From DATIRA01 sp963766505 (GTDB taxonomy: Bacteria; Pseudomonadota; Gammaproteobacteria; Steroidobacterales; Steroidobacteraceae): a stretch of DNA of 64,000 nucleotides. The notes below the pieces were generated by a model. That model was not told the DNA's origin, searched no databases, and worked only from the letters and a program-made list of their open reading frames with translations. The translations under genes were made by a program, and so were the position numbers. Location: positions 186,001-250,000 of the forward strand of contig CAVYAL010000010.1 of assembly GCA_963766505.1 (NCBI GenBank), read 5' to 3'. Positions 25,142 to 32,921 of this stretch are shown one piece after another. The stretch's first letter is position 1, and each line of letters opens with the position of its first letter.

Positions 25142-25176
25142 TACCGTAAGGTAGGCCGTTCGCTTACCGTACGGTA
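25142..25176. promoter_or_regulatory. Two palindromic boxes, predicted TetR operators
   Basis: TACCGTACGGTA at 25,165-25,176 is a perfect 12-base palindrome. TACCGTAAGGTA at 25,142-25,153 is the same with one changed base. Centre-to-centre spacing is 23 bases, about two helical turns, fitting two dimers on one DNA face. They lie just upstream of the TetR-family gene. Confidence 0.75.
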
Positions 25177-25738
25177 GGGCGTCACGCTGGTCAAGGGGCG
25201 ATCATTTCTCGCATTACGCGCAAGAGCTGGGAGGGGCGCCAGAGCGCTTAAAGATCAGCACATGAAGGATGTGTGAGCGGCCGCTCCTGGCCGACTTTCC
25301 CCTTTCCCGGATGTCCGCTTCCGCCGAAGGAAGTCAGCTCCACGACCCCTACATCTTCTCGCTCTGACTCCACGCGCCAAACGCAATCAGCAACGGCCCG
25401 AGCACGTCGACCCGATACACCGTCTCCGCCGGCAGACACTCGAGCCCGTACCTCGCTGCGTACAACCCGGCCGCGAGCGCCTCACCGCTCACTCGGCCGA
25501 AAGCCGCCCGCGCTCTTCGCCCGAGAGGCGACCTGATATGCTCAATCTCCTACATCCCCGGTGGCTCACATCGCGGGGCACGGGCAGGTCGAGAACGACC
25601 CGAGGCAGCCATACTCAGCGCTTCGCGTAGCAATTCAATCGTCACTCATGGACTCGAGTCTGTGACGTTTCATCTGGCTCGACATCAACTAGTAACGCGG
25701 CTCCCTTCTCTTGGGGCCGTCTGTTCAAGGGGGCAATT
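25177..25738. other. 562-base stretch without a convincing gene
   Basis: Contains one dispersed-motif copy (25,275-25,305). On the minus strand a short open frame, 25,349-25,492 from a GTG, reads like the tail of a real protein (GLECLPAETVYRVDVLGPLL, ending WSQSEKM) and stays open to 25,549, where an in-frame TAG precedes it. I take it as a possible gene fragment. Nothing else is evident. Confidence 0.4.
25275..25305 (+). repeat. Dispersed motif, copy B
   Basis: GAGCGGCCGCTCCTGGCCGA followed by CTTTCCCC; closest to copy C at 26,271-26,300. Confidence 0.4.
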
Positions 25739-26266
25739 ATGAACTGGGACGCACTCGGAGCAATTGCTGAGGCTGTTGGCGCAATCGCGGTATTCGTCTC
25801 ACTCGTATATGTAGCTATTCAAATCCGCCAAAGCACGAAGCAGCTTGCTCGCGGCCTCGAGGCTAGTCAGCTGGCGGCTCTGGAACAGAATGTCGAGTCA
25901 GGCAACCGTATTCGTGAGCTACTGATTGTGCACCCAGATCTCACACAGCTCTTGTTAAGCGGCTTCAAAGACTACAAAGAGCTCAAAGGGCCAGAAAAAC
26001 TCCGGTTCGGCATGTTACTGCGGAATATTTTTGCCGGCATACAGGCAGGGTACATTCGACAGCTTTCGCTCAAACAAGATCCACTGGAATTTGAGGGCAC
26101 AGCACGAATGCTAGATGACATTCTTGTCCGCCGGGGTACGCAGGAATGGCTAGCCGAGAATGAGCCTGACTGGCGACCGGCGTTTCGAGAATTGCTCGAC
26201 AGGCGACTCGTGGCAATCAGGCAGCGGAAAGCTGACAAGAACCGGGAACCAGAGCCGCTGATCTGA
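25739..26266 (+). CDS. Hypothetical protein with one N-terminal transmembrane helix
   Basis: A 175-residue protein of a widespread but uncharacterised type. It starts MNWDALGAIAEAVGAIAVFV, continues as one membrane helix to YVAIQIRQST, then a helical cytoplasmic part with GFKDYKELKGPEKLRFGML and a charged tail RKADKNREPEPLI. No catalytic motif is seen. It stands alone between an empty stretch and IS91-like relic 4. Confidence 0.75.
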   Translation: MNWDALGAIAEAVGAIAVFVSLVYVAIQIRQSTKQLARGLEASQLAALEQNVESGNRIRELLIVHPDLTQLLLSGFKDYKELKGPEKLRFGMLLRNIFAGIQAGYIRQLSLKQDPLEFEGTARMLDDILVRRGTQEWLAENEPDWRPAFRELLDRRLVAIRQRKADKNREPEPLI

Positions 26267-26270
26267 GCCT

Positions 26271-26300
26271 GCGGCCGGCCGCTCTTGGCCGATTTCCCCG
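26271..26300 (+). repeat. Dispersed motif, copy C
   Basis: GCGGCCGGCCGCTCTTGGCC followed by GATTTCCCCG, matching copy B over most of its length. Confidence 0.4.
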
Positions 26301-26346
26301 TTCGTCGAACGGCCGGTTCAAGAATACTTTAGTCGGGCCGGATCGA

Positions 26347-26480
26347 GCTGCAGACGGTTCCGGCCCGCGACGAAGCAAGCGAACAGCAGGGCGAGCATCG
26401 GGGCGTGGGTGCGGCGAAGCATCCGCCCGCCGATCCAGCCAAGCCTGCGACACCGCATCACGTGGCGATGAACTGGGCGC
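26347..26480 (+). mobile_element. IS91-like element relic 4 (internal scrap)
   Basis: A 134-base piece from GCTGCAGACGGTTCC to ATGAACTGGGCGC. The left part matches relic 2 (codons for TVPARDEA) and the right part matches relic 1 (codons for HHVAMNWA), with an intervening stretch (AAKHPPADPAKP) seen only here. It has no element end and directly precedes the IS6-type gene. Confidence 0.75.
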
Positions 26481-26520
26481 AGCACTGACAATATAAGCGG
26501 GCTTGGGCAACCATCCTGGC

Positions 26521-26999
26521 ATGAACCGATCCACCAACCCCTATAAGCGGCACCGTTTCCCACTCGCCATCATCCGGTACGCGGTCTGGCTCTACCACCG
26601 CTTCAATCTCAGCCACCGCGACATCGAGGATCTGCTCGCCGAACGGGGGATCGAAGCGAGCTACGAGTCGGTTCGGCTCTGGTGCAACAAGTTCGGCCCA
26701 CTCTTCTCGAAGCGACTCAAGCGCCGTCATCCAGTGTTCGGCGACACGTTCTTCATCGACGAAGTATTCGTCACGATCGCTACGCGAACAACCGGGCGGA
26801 ACTATCCCACCATCCGACCCGGGCCCGGGAGCGCGGTATGCGCCGCTTCAGCTCGCCGGAGCAAGCCCAGCGTTTCTTGAGCGCCCACGCTGTCGTCTAC
26901 AGCCTGTTCAACCTGCAGCGCCATCCAGCGTCGGCGGCGTTCTATCGGTTCCGCCGCGCGCGCGCCTTCAAACACTGGAATGAAGCCGTTGCGGCCTGA
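26521..26999 (+). pseudogene. IS6-family transposase, internally deleted
   Basis: The N-terminus is typical of IS6 transposases: MNRSTNPYKRHRFPLAIIRY, FNLSHRDIEDLLAERGI, RLWCNKFGP, then FFIDEVFV with the first catalytic aspartate. Just after it a deletion and frame change join to the far C-terminus (YANNRAELSHHPTRARERGM, RRFSSPEQAQRFL, to 26,999). The second aspartate and the glutamate of the DDE triad are lost, so it cannot transpose. Terminal inverted repeats could not be identified with confidence. Confidence 0.85.
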
Positions 27000-27175
27000 G
27001 GTTGAGGGGCGAGCTTTGCTTCGTCTGATGCCGTTAACTTGTCAATGCCTCCAGACCGGCTGCGAATCATCGGCAGTCCCTCGGCTTTTCATCGGTATTT
27101 GCCCGACACCTTCCACTACTCTCCAACCACGACGTCTTTGTCCAGAAGGCCGAATCACCACCAAGGAGAGCAATA

Positions 27176-27598
27176 ATGAACAGTCATGACAATTCCAGGG
27201 CCAAACTGGTCTGGCTACCTGTCCTGCTGGCGACTCTTGTCGGGCCAGTCCCATGCCTCGCCGACCCCCCTGTCCCGGGCGTCGTTCTGAGCATCGAGAC
27301 GCCGGGGCTGACGCTGGCAGGGCTCAGCTTCGACTGGACCTCCGATACGGAGACCTTTCCGGGCTCATTTTCTGTCACGCGAAACCAGGACCTGAACTCC
27401 ACGCAGCTGATAGAGGCCTATTACTTTGGATCGGCGCTGGGCGCGGTCACCATCGTCAGTGGAGGCCTCACCGTGACGCTGGGAGACGCTGCGCTCGTCG
27501 GCTATGCGGCTACCGGGGGGCAGGACCCCAAGGGCAACAATCAAGAGACGTTCACCTTCCGGTACTCGAGCCTGCAATGGGCTGTCACGGGCGAGTGA
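27176..27598 (+). CDS. Secreted protein with Hcp-like features
   Basis: A 140-residue protein with a signal peptide (LVWLPVLLATLVGPVPCLA). The mature part follows the pattern of the Hcp tube fold: a paired-strand opening ETPGLTLAGLSFDW, then FSVTRNQDLNSTQLIEAYYF, VTLGDAALVGYAATGG, and closing ETFTFRYSSLQWAV. Canonical Hcp has no signal peptide and is exported by type VI secretion; none of those genes are here. The assignment is by pattern only, so treat as a secreted protein of unknown function. A GGAG site precedes the ATG. Confidence 0.55.
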   Translation: MNSHDNSRAKLVWLPVLLATLVGPVPCLADPPVPGVVLSIETPGLTLAGLSFDWTSDTETFPGSFSVTRNQDLNSTQLIEAYYFGSALGAVTIVSGGLTVTLGDAALVGYAATGGQDPKGNNQETFTFRYSSLQWAVTGE

Positions 27599-27604
27599 CT
27601 GGAC

Positions 27605-27676
<72 letters not shown>

Positions 27677-27750
27677 ACATCGCGGCATAGCGTGTTCCCG
27701 GGGCGACGCGCGGGTTTGAAATCGTGGGCTCTGTTGCCTACCTTTTAGCC

Positions 27751-29223
27751 ATGAGCCTCGCGATCTTCCTCAGTCACGCCTGGCGGGACAAGCGAACGGC
27801 GGCCTTCAAGCAGATCGAGCGCGCGCTGCGCGAGGACGGCTATTCGTTGTGGGTGGACAAGCGGGAGATGGATCTCGGGGACGACCTCGAGGCCGCCATC
27901 TTCCGAGCGATCGAGGCAACGGACCTGGTGCTTGCGCTTTGGTCCGCGAACTACGTCGCCTCGGCAGTCTGCCGCAGCGAGGTCGACCACGCACTCGCCT
28001 GCGGCAAGCCGGTGGTGCCCATTCGTCTGGACGCGGAGGACCCGACTCGCGACGGGCGATTCCGCAGCCGCAAGTACCTCGACTTCCAGGCGGACCCGGA
28101 CTTCGCCCTGCTGCAGCTCCAGCAGTTCCTGCTGCGGACGCGCCGGCGCGACAGCGAGGCGCTGCAGGCCGACGGAAACATCGGCCAGCGGATGCAGGTG
28201 CTCGATGACGCCCTTGCCGAGATCGAGGATGCGCGGTACCGGCGCAACATCGGCGCCTCGGGCAACGAGGCATCGCCGAGCTACGTCACGGCCATGCTCG
28301 AGGCGGGGCGCCGGATGCTCGGCACGTCGACGGAGCTGCCGGCAGCGGAACGCACGCGCCTCGCCATGTTCATGGACCAGGCCCAGGCCATCATCGAGAC
28401 GCATCGGGCGCCGGCCGAGGATGCGCATCGCAAGGCGCTGCTGCGACGTGCGATCGATGCCATCGATCCCGCCGCCGAGTCGGCGACGCTCCAGGCCATG
28501 GCACGCGCGCTCGACCCGACCGGCGCGGCGGGCGACGCGATGGCACCTCACGAACCGGCAGCAGGGCGGGCAACCCCCGCGGGGAGGAATCCGATGATCG
28601 ACCCACTGATCAACCACATTGCCACCGTCCGGAGTCGGGCCGGCGCGGACGACGCTTTGCGCCAGCTGCTCGACCAGGCCCTCGGCATGCCGGGCCATCC
28701 GCAGCGGGCGCAATGCGAGCGGGCGCTCAATTCAGCCATCGATGCCGTTCCGGCCATACTCGTGCAATTGTCGGCCGCCGCGCAGCAGGGCGGCGTCGCG
28801 CACCTCGTCGGCCCGCTGATCCAGCAGGTCGCCCAGTATTTCCTGTCCGAGCAGGACCTGATCCCCGACCGGAGCGGCACGCTCGGCCTGCTCGACGACG
28901 CCTACCTCGCGCATGCTTTCCTGCACCAGGTGAACGTCGCCTATGCGGCGGGCACGGGCCACCCCTTGCTGCCGTTCGACGCCGCGCCGGCGATCCAGGT
29001 GTTACGGGCCGTACTCGGCCCGCAGGTCAGCCTGCAGCTCGACCAATGGGTGACCCAGGGGGTCGGACAGGCGGTGGCGCAATCCCGGTTCCAGCAGTTG
29101 CAGCAGTGGAACGGGCAGTTCCAGGGCGGCGGGAGCCGCACGGGCGGTCCGGGCTCCTGGGGTGGCAGCTGGGAGGACGAGATGGCGCGCATGGGCGCGG
29201 AGATCGGGATCTCCTTCGATTAG
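27751..29223 (+). CDS. TIR-domain protein with DUF1232-like region
   Basis: A 490-residue protein. Residues 1-130 form a TIR domain: LAIFLSHAWRDK, YSLWVDKREMDLGDDLEAAI, LALWSANYVAS, and CRSEVDHALACGKPVVPIRL, where glutamate 77 occupies the NAD-hydrolase catalytic position. A helical middle follows. Near residues 355-385 the segment YFLSEQDLIPDRSGTLGLLD matches the DUF1232 (YkvA-like) pattern. The C-terminus is glycine-rich (GGSRTGGPGSWGGSW). TIR proteins in bacteria are often NADase effectors of anti-phage systems, though some are not. Start at 27,751 is chosen over 27,724; neither has a strong ribosome-binding site. No sensor gene is adjacent. Confidence 0.82.
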   Translation: MSLAIFLSHAWRDKRTAAFKQIERALREDGYSLWVDKREMDLGDDLEAAIFRAIEATDLVLALWSANYVASAVCRSEVDHALACGKPVVPIRLDAEDPTRDGRFRSRKYLDFQADPDFALLQLQQFLLRTRRRDSEALQADGNIGQRMQVLDDALAEIEDARYRRNIGASGNEASPSYVTAMLEAGRRMLGTSTELPAAERTRLAMFMDQAQAIIETHRAPAEDAHRKALLRRAIDAIDPAAESATLQAMARALDPTGAAGDAMAPHEPAAGRATPAGRNPMIDPLINHIATVRSRAGADDALRQLLDQALGMPGHPQRAQCERALNSAIDAVPAILVQLSAAAQQGGVAHLVGPLIQQVAQYFLSEQDLIPDRSGTLGLLDDAYLAHAFLHQVNVAYAAGTGHPLLPFDAAPAIQVLRAVLGPQVSLQLDQWVTQGVGQAVAQSRFQQLQQWNGQFQGGGSRTGGPGSWGGSWEDEMARMGAEIGISFD

Positions 29224-29411
29224 CCTGTCCAGGATGCAACCGACCCGTCAATCGACGAGTCGCTTGCACCGCAGGTTGCCCGCCGTTCTTGTTTGCAGGG
29301 CGCGTCGGGCCGGAACCCGCCGGGGTGGTTCGAGGCCAGCCAAGGGCACATTGCAATCCAGCCGGCACCGGCTCACAGTCGCGCCGGGCGTAACCCGCGG
29401 AGAAATTCCAG

Positions 29412-30029
29412 ATGTCGTCCCTGTCGCTACGTGCGGCTTTGAGTGCGACGTTTCCTTTCATCCTGTCCGCCTGCGCAACGCCGGGCATGGGCTACATCGA
29501 GGCCGCCGCCGGCGCATCGCCACTTGGGCAAGGCCAGGCGCGGCTCGTACTGCTGAGACCACGGGACAAGGACGACGGCGGAGGCAGCCCGGCCGCCATG
29601 CGTGTCAACGGCGACTCGGTCCAGGGCTTGTCCTACGGTGAATTCCAGTTTGTTGACGTCGCGGCCGGCCCTGTCTCGATCATGGCCTCCGGCCCAATTG
29701 TTGTCCTGGGCGCGTGCGAGCTCCAGCTTGAGCTTGCTGTGGGCGAGACGCTCTACGTGGACGTCGGGCCGCGTATGTCCTACATCGTGGCAGCACTATT
29801 GGGCTCGGTGGCGGGCGCAGCAGCGATTCCCGCACCGCAGGCGGCCGGCTCCGCGGCCGAGGCAATGGTGGGCAGCGTCGCGGCGGCGGCGGCAGGCTCC
29901 GCAGCAGGCACCGCAGCGGCGGTGAGCACCGAGGGTCGCTCGCTGCCGTGCCGCGGTCCGTATCAGCTGGCCCTGGTGCCGGAGTCGGACGCCCGGGACC
30001 GGCTGCAAGGACTCACGATGTCGAACTAG
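29412..30029 (+). CDS. DUF2846-like lipoprotein
   Basis: A 205-residue protein with a lipoprotein signal (FILSACATPG, lipobox cysteine about residue 20), then a beta-rich domain that looks like DUF2846: QARLVLLRPRDKDD, MRVNGDSVQGLSYGEFQFVD, LAVGETLYVDVGP. A long alanine/glycine stretch (residues ~140-170) is probably a membrane or linker segment. It follows the TIR gene by 188 bases on the same strand; functional linkage is possible but unproven. Confidence 0.7.
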   Translation: MSSLSLRAALSATFPFILSACATPGMGYIEAAAGASPLGQGQARLVLLRPRDKDDGGGSPAAMRVNGDSVQGLSYGEFQFVDVAAGPVSIMASGPIVVLGACELQLELAVGETLYVDVGPRMSYIVAALLGSVAGAAAIPAPQAAGSAAEAMVGSVAAAAAGSAAGTAAAVSTEGRSLPCRGPYQLALVPESDARDRLQGLTMSN

Positions 30030-30160
30030 CTTGGGGGAAGGGCTGCTACTCCTCGTCCCAGTTGCAGCGATAGACCTCGAGCAGTATCCGCGTCAGTGAG
30101 GTATGCAAGGTAATCCTGCTGCGGACAGCTTTTCAGAAAACCAACAGAGGAGGAGCCAGG

Positions 30161-30325
30161 ATGAATCCAGTGAGCCCAGGGTCCAGGCGCAGCTGGTGGC
30201 AGGGCATGCTCGAGACACCCTCGGGGCTCCCGAGCACCTTGTCACGTTACATCTTCTGGAACGGCATCTTGTACCTGGCGCTCGGGGCGTACCTGATCTG
30301 GCGTCGGGAGCACAAGGCGCTGTGA
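30161..30325 (+). CDS. Small single-span membrane protein
   Basis: A 54-residue frame with an excellent GAGGAGGAG ribosome-binding site 7-14 bases before the ATG. It has a soluble start (NPVSPGSRRSWWQGMLETPS), one hydrophobic helix (FWNGILYLALGAYLIW) and a positive tail RREHKAL, giving a clear inside-positive topology. No family recognised. It lies between the lipoprotein gene and the convergent MFS gene. Confidence 0.6.
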   Translation: MNPVSPGSRRSWWQGMLETPSGLPSTLSRYIFWNGILYLALGAYLIWRREHKAL

Positions 30326-30429
30326 ATGACACGACACGTTCGATGAACCGCGTCCGCAAACAGTTGGTGACCTGACCTCTGAGACGTACTTGAAAAGGGG
30401 CACGGGAACCGGCGGGCTATTCTTTAAAG

Positions 30430-31707
30430 CTAGGGACCCGGTAGCGCCGAGCGGCCGCTCGAGCCGCGGGCGCCGCGGTCCTCCTGGCGCGGATCGAGGT
30501 CGAGGATTGCGGACGTGGAGACTGGCGCCACGCCGACGCAGTGGGACTGCTCCGCGACTTTCGGCGCCCGCTCGCGCAGCAAGGAATGCAGCGCAAGAGC
30601 GAGCAGTGCGCCAATCGCACAGACGAACGCCAGGAACAGCCCGCGCGGACCGAGCGAGTCGATGGCGAGGCCGCCGGCCACGGGCCCGATGACGGCTCCC
30701 ACGCCGTTCGCCAGCAGCAGTGTGGCGCTGGCCGGCACGATCTGCTGCTTGGACAGCATGTCGTGCGTGAGCGCGAGGCAGAGCGGATAGACGCAGGACG
30801 CAAGCGCGTAGAACGCGGCTACGCCACCGTAGAGATGAGCCGCCGAGCGTTGAGCGTACAGGGCGACGAACAGGGCCGCTGCCATCGCGGCGGCCGCGAC
30901 CCCGACGATGGCGACGCGGCGTGGCACGTAGTCGGATACGAAGCCGATCGGCCACTGGACCATCATCGCGGCGAGAATCGACAAGCCCATGAAGGTTGCG
31001 ATCTCATCGACGTCCAGGCCCATCTCGTAGCCGTACACGGGCCCGACCGTCCCGAAAGCCCCAAGCAGGACACCGCTGACCGCTGCGCCCGCCACGCCAA
31101 GTTCCGCCCGCCGCCACAGAACGGCCACCGGAATCCGCCCGGCGTCGCCAATCTCCGGCGCCGCTGTGCGGGTGAGCGAGACCGGCACCAGTGACACGAC
31201 CAGCAGCATCGCCGCCACGATGAACAGGTGATGGAGGCCCGGGTCGCCCAGGGCTACCAGGAACTGGCCGCTCGAGGCGGCGAGGAAGAACAGCACCATG
31301 TAAGTGGCGAGCAGCACGCCGCGCGTCTGCGGCGTCGCGTGCGAGTTCACCCAGCTTTCCGTCACCAGCATCAGCCCGGCGATCGAGAAGCCCAGCGCGA
31401 ACCGGAAGACCATCCAGCCGGGCGCCGAAACGTGTAGCGGATGCGCGAGCGCCGCGGTCGCGGCAACTGCGGCGAAGACCGCGAATGCGCGGATGTGTCC
31501 CACCCGCCTGACTACGCGAATGCCGAGGACGCTGCCCGTCACGAACCCGAGCGCGGTGAGCGCAAGGACCACACCGATCGTACCGGCCTGGAAACCCTCG
31601 ATCTCCAGGCGCAACGCCGCGGCGGTACCGAGCGTCGAGTTGCCGACAACGACCAGCACCAGGCTGGCGAACAATGCGACGATGCCGACAAACGTGCGCA
31701 GGAGCAT
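30430..31707 (-). CDS. MFS transporter, 12 helices
   Basis: A 425-residue major-facilitator protein. The N-terminal half begins LVLVVVGNSTLGTAAALRLE with the family loop motif VLGIRVVRRVGHIRAF; the C-terminal half has WPIGFVSDYVPRRVAI and ends in a soluble tail of about 40 residues. The VVGNSTLGTAAALRL pattern resembles the YcaD-type group of putative exporters. Substrate unknown. The tail's last 40 residues look low-complexity, so the stop may not be the ancestral one. Confidence 0.9.
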   Translation of the reverse strand: MLLRTFVGIVALFASLVLVVVGNSTLGTAAALRLEIEGFQAGTIGVVLALTALGFVTGSVLGIRVVRRVGHIRAFAVFAAVAATAALAHPLHVSAPGWMVFRFALGFSIAGLMLVTESWVNSHATPQTRGVLLATYMVLFFLAASSGQFLVALGDPGLHHLFIVAAMLLVVSLVPVSLTRTAAPEIGDAGRIPVAVLWRRAELGVAGAAVSGVLLGAFGTVGPVYGYEMGLDVDEIATFMGLSILAAMMVQWPIGFVSDYVPRRVAIVGVAAAAMAAALFVALYAQRSAAHLYGGVAAFYALASCVYPLCLALTHDMLSKQQIVPASATLLLANGVGAVIGPVAGGLAIDSLGPRGLFLAFVCAIGALLALALHSLLRERAPKVAEQSHCVGVAPVSTSAILDLDPRQEDRGARGSSGRSALPGP

Positions 31708-32054
31708 GGGCCGGTGTGTGAGCGGAAAGCGGAGGGCACGCGCCGGGACAGGGTCACCTCATCGCCGGCTGAGCGCACGGCAACCGACTCCTCTGTCGAC
31801 GGCCGACGTCCTGATTGCGCCGAGCACCGAGTGTAGGAGGGATCGGGTGACAGGGAAAGCCTGCCGGTGCGCCCGCAGCCACCGCGGCCACTGCCGGCTC
31901 GCCCCGGCGCAACGCCTTGAACTGCATGGCTCCGCCCGTGTCATCAAGTGAACCGGCTGGCAGGTTGGTTGAAATTCCTGTTCGCGGTGCTGGTGCTGTC
32001 CGAGCCGGCCGCGTAGGCTCACGTGCGTGCAGAGGGCCTGCGGAGGTCATCGAA
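31708..32054. other. 347-base divergent intergenic region, nothing recognised
   Basis: Lies between the minus-strand MFS gene and the plus-strand secreted protein. It must hold both promoters, but I see no clear -35/-10 pair, operator or coding frame. Confidence 0.5.
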
Positions 32055-32393
32055 ATGTCACGCGGATTCCTGAAGGTTCTCGTCCCGATGCTGGTCCTGC
32101 TGCTGCCGCTCGCGGCGGCAGGCCAGACCTACAGCGTGGACGTCCGCCCGGTCCTGAACGACCTCGACGTGAAGATCGAGACCGTGGCGATGAGCGGCGC
32201 GCTGACACTCCGGCTCACCAACAACACTGACACCCGGGTGCGCTGCGACCTGCGCTTCGAGGCCTCCCCGCAGACGCCGCGCCGGACCAGGGTCCTCGTC
32301 GACCCGGGCCGGACCGAGCAGAGCACCTTCCGTGCCAGGCGCAAGTGGTTCAGGGTGATCGTGGACGTGGAGTGCCGGTCCGCCGGGGGGTGA
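32055..32393 (+). CDS. Small secreted beta-rich protein
   Basis: A 112-residue protein with a signal peptide (LVPMLVLLLPLAAAGQ) and a mature part LNDLDVKIETVAMSGALTLR, LTNNTDTRVRCDLRFEASPQ, ending VIVDVECRSAGG. The pattern of alternating strands with two cysteines resembles an immunoglobulin-like fold. The start at 32,055 is supported by GGAGG eight bases upstream; a longer in-frame reading from 31,917 lacks a leader. Function unknown. Confidence 0.75.
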   Translation: MSRGFLKVLVPMLVLLLPLAAAGQTYSVDVRPVLNDLDVKIETVAMSGALTLRLTNNTDTRVRCDLRFEASPQTPRRTRVLVDPGRTEQSTFRARRKWFRVIVDVECRSAGG

Positions 32394-32526
32394 CACGCTG
32401 CCTCAAGCGCGTGGCGTCCTCCGCGTCGACTGCGCCGGCCGTCGGCAGGCGCCGCCCAAGGGTTCAGAACCGGACGCGAAACAGCGAGTTGGCACCAGTA
32501 TCAGGGCGAGGCGTTTCTATTAGCAG

Positions 32527-32832
32527 GTGCTCGCAGTGAAGCTCGCTCGACTGGACGGCCCGGACGGCACCGGGCTCGAGATGTGGGCGTTCGCTGGCGG
32601 TCCCGCAGAGCCCGGAAGCGCAGGAGCGCTGGTAAAGGCAGCCGGAGTTCCCTCGGGAGGCAACAGCACGCTGGTCTACTTCGGCTGTGAGGACTGCAGT
32701 GTCGAGGGTTCGCGCGTCGGCGCTGCCGGTGGGCGGGTGATGCGGGACAAGATGTCCATCGGGCGATACGGGTTCGTCGTGCTGGCGTTCGACACCGAGG
32801 GCAACCTGTTCGGGCTGCACTCGACGAAATAG
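32527..32832 (+). pseudogene. VOC (glyoxalase-like) protein lacking its N-terminal half
   Basis: The 101-residue frame matches the second half of a vicinal-oxygen-chelate protein: GALVKAAGVPSGGNSTLVYF, SRVGAAGGRVMRDKMSIGRY, FDTEGNLFGLHS. The first 50 or so residues of the family (initial metal-binding histidine and helix) are absent or unrecognisable upstream, and the start region LAVKLARLDGPDG does not fit. A minus-strand remnant ending LFRVRF lies under its 5' edge. Probably a truncated gene. Confidence 0.55.
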
Positions 32833-32850
32833 CGGACTCGTTTCGCGTCG

Positions 32851-32888
32851 CAGGGGCGGATTGAAAGTAATATCCGCGCCAGCCCCTG
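32851..32888. repeat. Hairpin containing an IS91-like terminal motif
   Basis: CAGGGGC (32,851-32,857) pairs with GCCCCTG (32,882-32,888), and inside it GCGGAT pairs with ATCCGC. The loop TTGAAAGTAATATCCGC matches the terminal motif of the three element ends (TTGAAAGTACTATCCGC) at all but one base. It stands 34 bases before the next gene and about where the accessory region ends. Confidence 0.5.
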
Positions 32889-32921
32889 ACGCCAGCGACC
32901 CGCGCCGACGACACTAACCAG

